Assembly: GCF_000300455.3 (NCBI RefSeq)
Contig: NZ_CP007215.2
Location: 2,790,001 to 2,854,000 of the forward strand
Origin: Kosakonia sacchari SP1
Lineage (GTDB): Bacteria > Pseudomonadota > Gammaproteobacteria > Enterobacterales > Enterobacteriaceae
DNA: 64,000 nt
Direction: 5' to 3'
In this document: positions 43,908 to 53,190 of the stretch, one piece after another
Layout of the letters: the number at the start of each line of letters is the position of its first letter
Numbering within the stretch: the stretch's first letter is position 1
Notes under the pieces: generated by a model
Seen by the model: the letters and a program-made list of their open reading frames with translations, nothing else
The model's database searches: none
What the model was told of the DNA's origin: nothing
Made by a program: the position numbers and the translations under genes

Positions 43908-44005
43908 TTGCGCGTCAGGATTTTTATTAAGCCGTAAGCCTAAGCGCATGATGGAGTCATCTGAACAGAACACCACCAACTCATTGATTTGGGCAGGAGC
44001 TCGCT

Positions 44006-45838
44006 ATGTTCACTGGTCTCAAAAAAAGCGAAAGCAAACGGCTTGCCGCGCTGGAGCTGCTGAGTAAGGAAGACAAATCCCGCGATGCAGCGCTAGCCGA
44101 ATTTGCACGTCTGGCATGTGAAGTGATGGGCGTCGAAGGATGTTTTATCACAACATTCGACGACGAATATCAATATATCAAATATGTTAAGAATATCCCC
44201 ATTGAGCACGTCAAAATTCGTATCGAACAGACCATGTGCCAATATTCACTGCACGGTTGCCAGACCGTTATTAGTTCTGATACCCGGCTCGATGAACGTT
44301 TTAATCATCAACCTTTGGTAAAAAGCGGAAATATTCTTTTTTACGCTTCAGCACCGATGATAAATAAAGAAGGTACGGTGCTGGGCACGTTATGTGTCAG
44401 TCATCCTGAAATCTACACGCCGACATCCCGCCAGATAACCAATTTCCACCGCGTCGCCGCACTCGCCACTGTTTATCTTGAGTCCTGCTATACCATTGGC
44501 TTAATCGATGCCCTCACCGGTTTACCGAATCGTCAGTTTCTGGTGAAAGAGATGGAGCGGCTGACGCTGGAAAAAACGAGCGGTAGCTACGCCCTGATGA
44601 TTTTTGACTGCATTGATATGCCGCGCGCGTATGAGTTATCCCGCTACCTGGGCGTGGAAGCGCTGGAGAAGATGCTGCGCAGTTTCGGACCACTGCTGCG
44701 TTTGCGTTTAAGGCTGAAAGAAGAGACCACGTTGTATGCTTTTACCACCGGGCGTTACGCGGTGCTGGTGGATATGGACTATGCGCTGACGCTGGCGAAA
44801 CGGGCAGAAAAATTGCCCGGGATAAAGGCGAAAATCACCGGTGATATCGATATCAACCTAACGATTCACGCAGGCTATGTGAAATTTTCGCCGCAGGACG
44901 ATAACGTGCAGGAGATTGTGCGTCAGGGCATCAGCGCGCTGCATGAATCGATTCGCGAAAAGATTCGGGTGTTGCAGTTCAATCCGATCCTCGATCACAA
45001 ACGGAATAAAGATTTTAAACTGCTCTACGATCTCAGCGAGGCAATTAAGGCCACCGATCAGCTCTACCTCGTTTTTCAACCCAAAATTTCGCTGCGTTCC
45101 GGCAAAACCGAAGGTGTGGAAGCGCTGTTACGCTGGAAGCACCCGGAACTGGGTCAAATTTCACCGGCGGTGATTGTGGCGCTGGCGGAAAAAACCACGT
45201 TGATGACGGATTTGACGCAGTGGGTGATTAAGTCGGTGATCTCTCAGCTTCAACGCTGGAAACAACAAGGTATTCTGCTGCCGGTGTCAATTAACGTTAC
45301 GGTCAGTGATTTTTCGCGTCCGGGATTTGCCGATGAGCTGGAACAGAACGTGCTGGCCGCCGGGCTGTTCACCTCGGATGTTCGCATTGAATGCCTTGAG
45401 ACGGAGAAAGTGCTGGAAAGCGATCCGGCACTGGAAGAACTTGACCGTTTAAAATTGCTCGGCTTTACCATTTTGCTGGATGATTTTGGTGCAGGATACA
45501 GCAATATTAGTTACTTAAGACGCATCCCCATTGATGTGATTAAGCTCGATCGTTCGCTGGTTAGCCAGGTAACCACTGACACCGGCAGCCGGATTATTGC
45601 CCGCAACGTCATTATGATGCTCAAAGAGTTGCATTATGTGGTGCTGGCGGAAGGGATTGAGGATCTGGAAACCGCGCGAATGCTTGCCGAGTACGGCTGC
45701 GATGAGGCACAGGGCTATCTTTTCTCACGCCCGTTGTCGCCCGAGGAGATCCCGGCCTGGCTCGCGGATAACAAACCGTTCCGCTTATTGTCGAAGATCG
45801 CGACAGAGCCGCAGCAGCAACATTTGTACGGTTCGTAA
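44006..45838 (+). CDS. GAF - degenerate GGDEF - EAL cyclic-di-GMP phosphodiesterase
   Basis: 610 residues: GAF domain about 25-160, a GGDEF-like domain about 165-325 whose active site is lost (TTGRYAVL in place of GGDEF), and an EAL domain about 335-595. The EAL catalytic set is complete: Glu372 in VEALLRW, Asn430, Glu465 in ECLETEK, Asp492-Asp493 in LLDDFGAGYS, Lys513, Glu549 in AEGIED and Gln569 in QGYLFSRP. It should therefore hydrolyse cyclic-di-GMP. No transmembrane span. Located after dgcP-yoaJ, so synthesis and breakdown genes are neighbours. Confidence 0.9.
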   Translation: MFTGLKKSESKRLAALELLSKEDKSRDAALAEFARLACEVMGVEGCFITTFDDEYQYIKYVKNIPIEHVKIRIEQTMCQYSLHGCQTVISSDTRLDERFNHQPLVKSGNILFYASAPMINKEGTVLGTLCVSHPEIYTPTSRQITNFHRVAALATVYLESCYTIGLIDALTGLPNRQFLVKEMERLTLEKTSGSYALMIFDCIDMPRAYELSRYLGVEALEKMLRSFGPLLRLRLRLKEETTLYAFTTGRYAVLVDMDYALTLAKRAEKLPGIKAKITGDIDINLTIHAGYVKFSPQDDNVQEIVRQGISALHESIREKIRVLQFNPILDHKRNKDFKLLYDLSEAIKATDQLYLVFQPKISLRSGKTEGVEALLRWKHPELGQISPAVIVALAEKTTLMTDLTQWVIKSVISQLQRWKQQGILLPVSINVTVSDFSRPGFADELEQNVLAAGLFTSDVRIECLETEKVLESDPALEELDRLKLLGFTILLDDFGAGYSNISYLRRIPIDVIKLDRSLVSQVTTDTGSRIIARNVIMMLKELHYVVLAEGIEDLETARMLAEYGCDEAQGYLFSRPLSPEEIPAWLADNKPFRLLSKIATEPQQQHLYGS

Positions 45839-45851
45839 TGCCGATAAATTA

Positions 45852-45882
45852 GCCTGACTGTTGTATTTCGCAACAGTCAGGC
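45852..45882 (+). terminator. Hairpin after the EAL gene
   Basis: GCCTGACTGTTG pairs perfectly with CAACAGTCAGGC across TATTTCG, 14 bases after the stop. There is no T-tract, so it may act in Rho-dependent termination or message stability. Confidence 0.6.
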
Positions 45883-46049
45883 CGTGTCACGAAAATGTCA
45901 TAAAACATCGATTACATTCCGCTTCAAATAGTTAACCCAAATTCTGCGTGCTTACTGCCCTTTCCCCCATTAAAGCTGCGCTTAAACCCGTCGATATTGC
46001 TGATGTGCGCTCTTTTTTGCGCCTCACTGACTATGGGAAGTATCGATTG

Positions 46050-47639
46050 ATGAAGCTCAACCATCTCACTATCGGGCAACGGCTCGGTTTCCTGGCGGCC
46101 ATTCTTTTACTGGCAACGCTGTTTATGGGTATTCGCGGGTTGTCGATTAACGCCAGCGGATTAGTACAAAACCAACAGATCATGGCCACGGAGAAGGTGG
46201 TTGCGGAGAGTATCGATACGGCCCGCAACGCGCAGGTGCAGTTTAAGATTCAGGTGCAGGAGTGGAAAAACACCCTGCTGCGCGGCACGCAGGGACAACA
46301 AGCGTTCGACAAGTATAAAAACGCCTTTGTCGAACAGAGCCAGAAAACGCAGGCGCTGTTGAAAACGCTCAGCGAACTGCTGCCGCAAATTGGGCTGCCC
46401 AATACCGAGGCCATTAAAACCATCAATTTACACGCTGAACTGGAAAGCCATTATCTGGCTGCGCTGCAACAGTACAATGTTCAGGACGCCACCAGCGCCC
46501 AGCGCGTCGATCACCTGGTAACGGGAATCGATCGCGAGCCGACACGGATGATTGATGAGATGGTCGCCAGCACGCTGAAACAAGCGGAGCTTATTCGCGC
46601 ACAGACCGAGGCGAGTAATCATGAGCATTACCAGCAGACACGCCTGATGCTGATGCTGGTGATGGCATTCACGTTGATGGTTGGCATGCTGATCACCTGG
46701 TGGCTGATCCGCAGTATCACTCACCCGCTGGCGCAGGCAGTTTCGGTTGCCCGTAATGTCGCAGCCGGTGATTTACAGTCTGCTATCGTGGTATCCGGGC
46801 GCGATGAAACCGCCGAGCTGATGCACGCCCTGCAGGAGATGAACGGCAACCTGACACGCATCGTGACCGGCGTGCGTTCCGGGACTGAAACGATCGCCGG
46901 TGCGTCACAGCAAATCGCCAGTGGCAGCCGTGAGCTTTCATCGCGTAACGAAGCGCAAGCCAGCGCGCTGGAACAAACGGCGGCGTCGATGGAAGAACTC
47001 ACCTCGGTAGTAAAAAACAACGCAGAGAATTCGCGTGTTGCCAGCGATATCACCCGTGAAGCGACCCGTGTGGCAAACCAGGGCGGCGAAGTGGTTGAAC
47101 AAGTAGTCACCACAATGAGTGAAATTAATCTGCTCTCTGGGGAAATCAGCAACATTATTGGCGTTATCGACAGTATCGCCTTCCAGACCAATATTCTGGC
47201 GCTGAACGCTGCCGTTGAAGCCGCACGCGCAGGAACCGAAGGCCGCGGCTTTGCAGTTGTCGCCGCAGAAGTCCGGGCGCTGGCGCAACGCTCCGCGACA
47301 GCGGCGAAAGAGATCAGTGATTTGATCCAGCGCTCAGTCAGCCGTATTGATGAAGGTAATAAACTGGTGAAAAACGCCGGTAACGCCATGGAAGAGATCA
47401 TGCAAAGCGTGGGACGCGTCAGCCAGTTGGTGGAGACGATTTCGTTGGCCAGTAATGAGCAAAGTACGGGCATCGATCAGGTGCACATCGCCATTACCCA
47501 GATGGATGCCGCTACACAGCAGAACGCTACGCTGTCGCAGGAATCCTCAGCCGCCGCGCACGCGATGCAGCAGCAGGCCGAGAATCTGTTAGCGATGGTG
47601 CAAATTTTCAAACTGCATGAGCAGCGCACCCCGGCATAG
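46050..47639 (+). CDS. Methyl-accepting chemotaxis protein
   Basis: 529 residues from the ATG at 46050 (GGGAAG upstream): TM1 about 8-30, periplasmic ligand domain about 31-190 of helical type, TM2 about 195-220, HAMP about 220-270, and a signalling domain with the conserved hairpin [20 protein letters not shown]. Methylation helices are present. The C terminus (HEQRTPA) lacks the NWETF CheR-docking pentapeptide, so it is a minor-type receptor. The ligand cannot be told from sequence. Confidence 0.9.
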   Translation: MKLNHLTIGQRLGFLAAILLLATLFMGIRGLSINASGLVQNQQIMATEKVVAESIDTARNAQVQFKIQVQEWKNTLLRGTQGQQAFDKYKNAFVEQSQKTQALLKTLSELLPQIGLPNTEAIKTINLHAELESHYLAALQQYNVQDATSAQRVDHLVTGIDREPTRMIDEMVASTLKQAELIRAQTEASNHEHYQQTRLMLMLVMAFTLMVGMLITWWLIRSITHPLAQAVSVARNVAAGDLQSAIVVSGRDETAELMHALQEMNGNLTRIVTGVRSGTETIAGASQQIASGSRELSSRNEAQASALEQTAASMEELTSVVKNNAENSRVASDITREATRVANQGGEVVEQVVTTMSEINLLSGEISNIIGVIDSIAFQTNILALNAAVEAARAGTEGRGFAVVAAEVRALAQRSATAAKEISDLIQRSVSRIDEGNKLVKNAGNAMEEIMQSVGRVSQLVETISLASNEQSTGIDQVHIAITQMDAATQQNATLSQESSAAAHAMQQQAENLLAMVQIFKLHEQRTPA

Positions 47640-47827
47640 CGTCTTGTGACCAGTTCCTGACATGTCGCAGGGGCTGGTCAATCAGCAATAGTGATGAATT
47701 AATACGCTGATCATAAATTTTATCAATCCAACCGCAGAAAAATTTGCGTTTGCGCACTTTATGCCAAAAGGTTATAAAGTGCGCAAGTGATGGATATACG
47801 CTTTAACAATCTCAAAAAATCTTCGCT

Positions 47828-47862
47828 GGCAGTTTTGATGTCGAAACTGCCATCTTTCTTTT
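47828..47862 (+). terminator. Terminator between the MCP gene and the glycosyltransferase
   Basis: GGCAGTTT-N8-AAACTGCC followed by ATCTTTCTTTT, about 190 bases after the MCP stop. It points in the MCP direction and could also cap the convergent gene. Confidence 0.6.
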
Positions 47863-47879
47863 GGCCTTCTCTCTTCCCT

Positions 47880-48734
47880 TCAGGTACATCTCGACTTCAG
47901 CTTGCTCAGCACCTTTTTGCTCTCGTTAATCGTATTTTTCTTCAAACGCCAGAACGGAAAAACGAAAGCGCGCCAGAGCAAATAATAGAAATGATCGACC
48001 CCGGTCAGAGTAACAACAGGCGATCGTAACTTGCTATAGTGGCTGGCATTGAATTGCTTAATGACTTTTTTACTGACGTTGCGATAGACCAGCCCCACGT
48101 CACGGTGGTTTTCCTGCTGGCGAAAACGCTCGCACTTACGTACTTTTTCAATACCCAACGTAAATGGGATCGGCCCGGTGGTATTTAGCACCCCTCGCAT
48201 TCCGACACCATAGCGCCACGGTTTATAGCGTTTGAGTCGAGCAACGACCTCATCAATAACGGCTTTAATATAGGGTGAAGCCGGTGCGACAATAATATTC
48301 CATTGTTGGTACTCTCCGTTTTTGAGGAAAGCGAGCTCTTCATGTTTGCCCATATTATTATCGCAACCCTGTGGTTTATTATCCCAGTTACATAATAATA
48401 TTTCACAATCTGGTGGAATGACTTCGCTAAACGGCACAGTACAAGAACTTTTGATATCTAAATAAACGCCACCTTCGCGATACATTAATAAATAGCGGAA
48501 AAAATCCGCGCGCGCAGCGCCATACTGAGGGTTTATTTTTTCATATAACGCCAGCATTTCCTGATCATAGTGCTCATGCAGGTAAGCCAGTATTTTTTTC
48601 TCGTCATAAAAATAATATTCCCAGCCGGGATTTAATTGCCTGAGTCTTTCGATGGAGGCATGCACTTCGGTTGGTAGTGCTGCCAACCCCCTGGTGTAGA
48701 CCTGATGGATCTTATGCGGGATCGTATTCATCAT
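47880..48734 (-). CDS. Glycosyltransferase of the OCH1/DXD sugar-binding type
   Basis: 284 residues, related to capsule or LPS glycosyltransferases with the Gly_transf_sug region: MMNTIPHKIHQVY near the start, then RADFFRYLLMYREGGVYLDI, where the usual DxD reads Asp-Ile-Lys, so the metal motif is degenerate. No signal peptide. AGGATAG lies before two consecutive ATG codons; the second (48731) has better spacing. It stands alone, with no other sugar genes nearby, and is AT-richer than its neighbours, which suggests transfer. Substrate unknown. Confidence 0.75.
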   Translation of the reverse strand: MMNTIPHKIHQVYTRGLAALPTEVHASIERLRQLNPGWEYYFYDEKKILAYLHEHYDQEMLALYEKINPQYGAARADFFRYLLMYREGGVYLDIKSSCTVPFSEVIPPDCEILLCNWDNKPQGCDNNMGKHEELAFLKNGEYQQWNIIVAPASPYIKAVIDEVVARLKRYKPWRYGVGMRGVLNTTGPIPFTLGIEKVRKCERFRQQENHRDVGLVYRNVSKKVIKQFNASHYSKLRSPVVTLTGVDHFYYLLWRAFVFPFWRLKKNTINESKKVLSKLKSRCT

Positions 48735-49036
48735 CTATCCTAAGCTCATTAACTTTAAATACCTGAAAGGTAAAAACATAAAAAATTCTAAAGTATGAGA
48801 AAAAAGATAATGCGTTAATCTGACATTAGCATTACGCAGAGTCGGATAATTGTCTTGCAGAATCGTCTGCAACTGCCCTTGCGTATTCCTCAGTCAATGG
48901 ACAGAGAATTTAGCTTAAGGTCCTGCATGGCAACAGAAAAACGTCTTTTCTAGAGAAAAAATGCCCGGCCCGGATAAAAATGTGAAGGCTTTCGTCAACT
49001 CGCCCGCAAGGGGCGAGCCGCACATACTGACGCTGT
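48735..49036. other. Intergenic stretch after the glycosyltransferase start
   Basis: About 300 AT-rich bases. The only structure I see is CTCGCCC-GCAAG-GGGCGAG at 48999-49017, a GC-rich hairpin without a T-tract just downstream of the next minus-strand gene, probably part of its terminator. Confidence 0.4.
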
Positions 49037-49291
49037 TTAATGAGTACGCAGGATATAGCTTATCGCATCCTGCTCTGATAGCCCGTACCCCTTCATAAAA
49101 ACATCCATCGACTCATCTTGCGTCTCATTGAATAGCGTTCCGCCGCCGCTGGTCTGCAGCTCGCCGGACACGACATCGCCCCTTTCGACATCGTAGCGCC
49201 CCAGTAGCTCCGCGACAGCAAACTCGCCATTCTCGTCGCGGATAACAATAAACCCAATGCGGTGTTCGTGATGAACGACAGTAGCTTTCAT
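49037..49291 (-). CDS. Unknown 84-residue protein
   Basis: Soluble small protein starting MKATVVHHEHRIGFIVIRDE and ending SEQDAISYILRTH. The pattern of short beta segments (ATVVHHEHRIGFIVI, GEFAVAELLG, GDVVSGEL) suggests a small OB- or SH3-like barrel, a guess from pattern only. ATG at 49291 with AAGGA eight bases before; an upstream ATG at 49318 lacks a ribosome site. Not recognised by me. Normal codon use. Confidence 0.7.
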   Translation of the reverse strand: MKATVVHHEHRIGFIVIRDENGEFAVAELLGRYDVERGDVVSGELQTSGGGTLFNETQDESMDVFMKGYGLSEQDAISYILRTH

Positions 49292-49686
49292 ATGAACAAT
49301 CCTTTCGTTGTTGTTCATTTCAGATTAGCTGAATCCGTGCGTAGCGGAAATACTCATTGCTGGTTTTAGTGAGCCAGAGAACGATTCAGCTATTTCTTTA
49401 TGCGCCTTATCTTAAATATTCGTCAGCACCCTAACTATCTGGCGTGTTCACAAACGACTTTTCTGACCAGGCGCTAAAAATTCCAGATATATAATGTTTT
49501 CTTTACCCAACCATAATTAAAGCACGTTTATTTTGTATGCCTATGTTTATGGCGTAAAACCTCTTTTTGTTTTACGGTTATCAGAGGCGTGTCAAAAAAT
49601 ATAAAGCTCTGAGTGAACCATGCCGTAAATAGATATAAGAATTTAGAAATATCCAATGCCCTTTCTTTTTCCCGAGAATACTCACT
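49292..49686. other. Intergenic region before the Aer-like gene
   Basis: About 395 AT-rich bases between divergent genes. It contains a sigma28-like promoter at 49602-49629 and otherwise nothing that I can name. Confidence 0.5.
49602..49629 (+). promoter_or_regulatory. Candidate sigma28 (FliA) promoter for the Aer-like gene
   Basis: TAAAG, then GCCGTAAA; consensus is TAAA-N15-GCCGATAA. The spacing here is 16 and the -10 differs by one base. It lies about 58 bases before the start codon of a chemoreceptor, the sort of gene FliA drives. Confidence 0.5.
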
Positions 49687-51231
49687 ATGCGCAACAATGA
49701 GCCCGTTACACAGCAAGAGTACGTTTTCGATAATGATGCAACGTTAATGTCCACCACCGATCCGGACAGTTACATCAATTATGCCAATGATGCATTTATT
49801 GATGTCAGCGGCTTCTCGCTGGAGGAGATCAAAGGCCAGCCGCACAATCTGGTGCGCCATCCGGATATGCCAAAGCAGGCGTTTGCCGATATGTGGTCGA
49901 CATTGCAACAAGGAGAACCCTGGACTGCGCTGGTAAAAAATCGCCGCAGTAATGGCGATCATTACTGGGTGCGCGCTAACGCGATTCCGGTCATTCGCGA
50001 GGGCAAAGTGAAGGGCTACATGTCGGTACGTACCCGACCAGCGGCAGAGGAAGTTACTGCCGCCGAAGAAGTTTATCGCCAGTTTCGTGAAGGCCAGGCG
50101 AACGGCCGGCGTTTCCATAAAGGGCTGATTATCCGCACGGGTCTGATGCGCTGGCGCTCTCTGTTTGTCACCATGCCTCTGCGCTGGCGACTGCGTTCTG
50201 CGTTGATCGTCGCGCTGTTATTCAGCCTTGCCGCTGCCTGGGGACATGATCTGACGCCCGGTCAACTGGGTAGTTTCGCCAGTTTTATGGCGCTCCTGCT
50301 GCTGTTTATCAATATCTGGCTGGAGCTGCAAATTGTCCGCCCGATTGAGCGGTTGTGCCGCCAGGCTTTACAGGTGGCAAGCGGCGAAGCACATCAAGTG
50401 GATCAACTGAATCGGGTAGATGAAGTCGGCATAACATTGCGCGCGATAAGCCAGCTCGGGCTAATGTTCCGCTGGCTGGTCAATGATGTCAGCGGCCAGG
50501 CGATGACCGTCCTGAAAGCCTCAGAATCTCTGCGACAAGGCAATGATGACCTGAGCCGCCAGACAGAACAGGCGGCGGCGAACGTTGAGCAAACGGCCGC
50601 GACGATGAACGAATTAACCGCCACGGTAAAAAGTAACCGGGAAACCGCCGCTGAAGTCACCGCCTTGTCACAAGGTACACGCGATGCCGCACAGCAAGGT
50701 GGCCAGGTGATGCACCAGATGATAGAAATGATGTCGGCGATTGCGGAAAGTTCACGGCAAATCGCCAGTATCACCAGTATTATCGACAGTATCGCTTTTC
50801 AGACAAACATTCTGGCGCTGAACGCGGCGGTTGAGGCGGCGCGAGCGGGTGAGCAAGGTAAAGGATTTGCCGTCGTTGCAGGAGAAGTACGCAGTCTGGC
50901 GCAGCGCAGTGCGCGTGCAGCCAGCGAAATCAAAGAGTTGATTGAAAACAGCGTTACGCATGTTAATTCTGGCAGCCAACTAGCGGACGACGCGGGAAAA
51001 ACCATGAAGGAGATCGTTGAGCAAGTGCAAAATGTGACCTCGCTGATAGCTCAGATCAGCGCAGCAACCGCCGAGCAGGCTTCAGCGTTGAGCGAAGCCA
51101 GCCTGGCGGTGGAGGATCTGGATAAGATCACCCATCAGAATGCACAACGAGTACAAGAAGGGGCGGAAGCGACCGGTCGCATGAACCAGCAGGCCATTCG
51201 CCTGGCGGAAGCGATATCGGTGTTTCGCTAA
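49687..51231 (+). CDS. Aer-like aerotaxis/redox receptor (PAS-HAMP-MCP)
   Basis: 514 residues (E. coli Aer 506). N-terminal PAS domain about 15-120, with the Aer-type FAD-binding block GQPHNLVRHPDMPKQAFADM and KNRRSNGDHYWVRANAIPV; a membrane anchor about 165-215; HAMP; and an MCP signalling domain with [20 protein letters not shown]. It should sense electron-transport or redox state. The identity to E. coli Aer looks moderate outside PAS and hairpin, so it may be a paralogue rather than aer itself. A sigma28-like promoter lies upstream. Confidence 0.88.
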   Translation: MRNNEPVTQQEYVFDNDATLMSTTDPDSYINYANDAFIDVSGFSLEEIKGQPHNLVRHPDMPKQAFADMWSTLQQGEPWTALVKNRRSNGDHYWVRANAIPVIREGKVKGYMSVRTRPAAEEVTAAEEVYRQFREGQANGRRFHKGLIIRTGLMRWRSLFVTMPLRWRLRSALIVALLFSLAAAWGHDLTPGQLGSFASFMALLLLFINIWLELQIVRPIERLCRQALQVASGEAHQVDQLNRVDEVGITLRAISQLGLMFRWLVNDVSGQAMTVLKASESLRQGNDDLSRQTEQAAANVEQTAATMNELTATVKSNRETAAEVTALSQGTRDAAQQGGQVMHQMIEMMSAIAESSRQIASITSIIDSIAFQTNILALNAAVEAARAGEQGKGFAVVAGEVRSLAQRSARAASEIKELIENSVTHVNSGSQLADDAGKTMKEIVEQVQNVTSLIAQISAATAEQASALSEASLAVEDLDKITHQNAQRVQEGAEATGRMNQQAIRLAEAISVFR

Positions 51232-51247
51232 CCCTTTGCGAAGAGCA

Positions 51248-51269
51248 CTCCGGGCGAAAACGCCCGGAG
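51248..51269 (+). terminator. Hairpin after the Aer-like gene
   Basis: CTCCGGGCG-AAAA-CGCCCGGAG, a perfect nine-pair stem directly after the stop and 18 bases before the next gene. It has no T-tract. Confidence 0.6.
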
Positions 51270-51287
51270 AATACATTGAGGTTGAAA

Positions 51288-51758
51288 ATGATTCGGTTAC
51301 GTCCCATGTCAGCGGCTGAATTCGCTGATTTTGTTGCTTATTTCATCCCTGATTATGCTTCAGAAATTGCAGCAAATTATCGTTTATCCCTCGCCGAGGC
51401 GACAGAACAAGCCAGGCGTGAAATCGAAACCAGTTTGCCTGCGGCGCAGAAAACGCCAGGCCATTCATTGACGACTATTACGCTTGTCGACAATGGCGTT
51501 ACACAGATTGTTGGATCGCTGTGGTACAGAGCCGACTTCATCGATAAATCCGCTTTTATTTATGATTTTTTCCTGCGGCCTGCCTTTCGCGGCAAAGGTT
51601 TGGGAAGTCAGGCAATGCAATCTCTGGAATCCAGTCTTAGTGCGGCGGGAATTCGGCAAATTAAACTTCGCGTGGCGGCCGAAAACGAATGTGCCAGGAA
51701 AGTTTATGAAGCGAATGGTTACCAGATTACCGGCTATAACATGAATAAACTGCTTTGA
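51288..51758 (+). CDS. GNAT-family N-acetyltransferase
   Basis: 156 residues from the ATG at 51288 with GAGG six bases upstream. The acetyl-CoA-binding motif is seen in IYDFFLRPAFRGKGLGSQAM (R-x-x-G-x-G), followed by QIKLRVAAENECARKVYEANGY, the typical GNAT end. Its substrate is unknown; sequences like this are often annotated as aminoglycoside-like or protein acetyltransferases without proof. Confidence 0.85.
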   Translation: MIRLRPMSAAEFADFVAYFIPDYASEIAANYRLSLAEATEQARREIETSLPAAQKTPGHSLTTITLVDNGVTQIVGSLWYRADFIDKSAFIYDFFLRPAFRGKGLGSQAMQSLESSLSAAGIRQIKLRVAAENECARKVYEANGYQITGYNMNKLL

Positions 51759-51866
51759 ATCATGCCCGCATAAACTTTCGTATTACATGGTGTAAACCTG
51801 GATATTGCGCTCATTTTCTCGCCAACAGTGGGCATAGTGTGGTCGCAATTACCACAGGAGGCACCT

Positions 51867-52181
51867 ATGAAAAAACTATTAATATGTTGTCTTTTTGGCA
51901 ATACCGCCACATCGCTGGCCAAAAAGATGCAAAAAGCGGCGAATGAGCACGGTTATCCCCTGCTCGTCAGCGCTGTCGGCCTGGATAATTTCGCCAGCGT
52001 CGCCCCTGCTTTTGACTGTTTTTTGGTTGCGCCGCACATCCAGTACAAACTTGATGAACTCAAACGCCATATTGCTGAAGAAGCACCGATTGCCATCATT
52101 GAAAGCTATCCTTTCGCGTCAATGGATGGTGAGAAGGTGTTGAAATTTGTGATGGATCATATGCCAGAATTAACGCAGTGA
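51867..52181 (+). CDS. Orphan PTS EIIB component, lactose/cellobiose type
   Basis: 104 residues from the ATG at 51867, with a very strong AGGAGG. The N-terminal beta strand and loop MKKLLICCLFGNTATSLAKK correspond to the phosphorylated-Cys loop of EIIB-Lac/Cel (Cys8 the likely residue), but the loop is one residue longer than usual. No EIIA or EIIC gene is nearby, so it must work with components encoded elsewhere or have a regulatory role. Followed by an intrinsic terminator. Confidence 0.78.
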   Translation: MKKLLICCLFGNTATSLAKKMQKAANEHGYPLLVSAVGLDNFASVAPAFDCFLVAPHIQYKLDELKRHIAEEAPIAIIESYPFASMDGEKVLKFVMDHMPELTQ

Positions 52182-52190
52182 GCGTGTTGA

Positions 52191-52215
52191 AACCACGTCT
52201 TCGGACGTGGTTTTT
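52191..52215 (+). terminator. Terminator of the EIIB gene
   Basis: AACCACGTC-TTCG-GACGTGGTT followed by TTT, 10 bases after the stop codon. Confidence 0.9.
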
Positions 52216-52243
52216 CAGCAATCAGGTCATTGCAGTGGAATAA

Positions 52244-52534
52244 TTATTTGCGACAAAAATAAGTGGTCACCATTTTCATAAGGAGGATAACCACGGGCAG
52301 CAAGACGATAAACTGGAAAAAATGAACGGCATAAATTGAAAATTGCATCACACCTGGCGCGGTTAAATAATCTACCATCGGTGTATAAATCACCACTTGC
52401 CACGCCAACAGATACAGCCCCATCAACAGCGCAAAAAACCCGATGCTATAAAGCAGAAATTTGGCCAGTTGTTTCCCGCTCAATGTATGGCTTCGGCGGA
52501 AAGCATTTCGGTAAGTCGCGATGTAGAAACGCAT
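52244..52534 (-). CDS. Unknown two-span membrane protein
   Basis: 96 residues with two hydrophobic spans (about 25-47 and 65-90) and a basic N terminus, MRFYIATYRNAFRRSH. Not recognised. It lies 17 bases downstream of leuE in the same direction and could be translated from the same message. No strong ribosome site is visible. Confidence 0.6.
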   Translation of the reverse strand: MRFYIATYRNAFRRSHTLSGKQLAKFLLYSIGFFALLMGLYLLAWQVVIYTPMVDYLTAPGVMQFSIYAVHFFQFIVLLPVVILLMKMVTTYFCRK

Positions 52535-52551
52535 CTCTATTGCCCCAGGGT

Positions 52552-53190
52552 TCAGGATTGCAGCGTCGCCAGGCGCGCGGCGAAACCAACAAAAACGAGC
52601 CCCAATAGTGAGTTACCCAACCGGATGAGCTTTTCCCTGGTTTTTACCCACTGTGTGAGATACGAACCGGAAACGATCAGGAAACTGAAATAACAGAAAC
52701 TGATCAGCTCAAGCGTACTGGCGAGAATAAAGAATGACATTCCAGGTCTTGCATAGGTAATGTCGATAAATTGCACAAAGAAAGAGACATAAAACAAAAT
52801 CGCTTTCGGATTCGTCAGGCTTAATATCAGCGCCCGCTTGAAGATATCGCCTTTATGCACGTCATGATCGCCCTCTTCTTTCGCGCCGCGTTTAAGCGTG
52901 GTGTACAACATTTTGATACCAAGATAGAGCAGATAAAACGCCCCCAGATAACGAACAATATTGAATAATACCGGCGTGGTTTTAATCAGTGTGGCGACGC
53001 CTGCATAAGCCAGAAACATCAAGACCGCATCACCAATAAACACGGCGCTTGCTGCAACGTAGCCATTGCGTAATCCATGAGCAACGCTGGTTTTTAATAC
53101 AAAAAAGGTATTCGGGCCTGGCAGTAAAATGATGAAAATGGCACCGATAAAATAGGACCAGTAACTGAGAACTCCATATTCGGCAAACAC
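52552..53190 (-). CDS. leuE: LeuE-like amino acid exporter (RhtB family)
   Basis: Leucine efflux protein of the LysE/RhtB superfamily with about six spans. The GTG at 53190, preceded by AGGAG with five bases between, gives 212 residues, the E. coli LeuE length, and the start (M)[19 protein letters not shown] lines up with [20 protein letters not shown]. The frame is open to 53322, but that longer start has no support. The core [16 protein letters not shown] is typical. In K-12 leuE follows yeaP-yeaQ-yoaG-yeaR; those last genes are absent here. Confidence 0.9.
   Translation of the reverse strand: MFAEYGVLSYWSYFIGAIFIILLPGPNTFFVLKTSVAHGLRNGYVAASAVFIGDAVLMFLAYAGVATLIKTTPVLFNIVRYLGAFYLLYLGIKMLYTTLKRGAKEEGDHDVHKGDIFKRALILSLTNPKAILFYVSFFVQFIDITYARPGMSFFILASTLELISFCYFSFLIVSGSYLTQWVKTREKLIRLGNSLLGLVFVGFAARLATLQS

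Noticed and set aside
47787-48029. 80-codon plus frame over the end of the glycosyltransferase
   Set aside because: Starts inside intergenic DNA without a ribosome site, passes a terminator stem and then runs antisense to a recognised gene.
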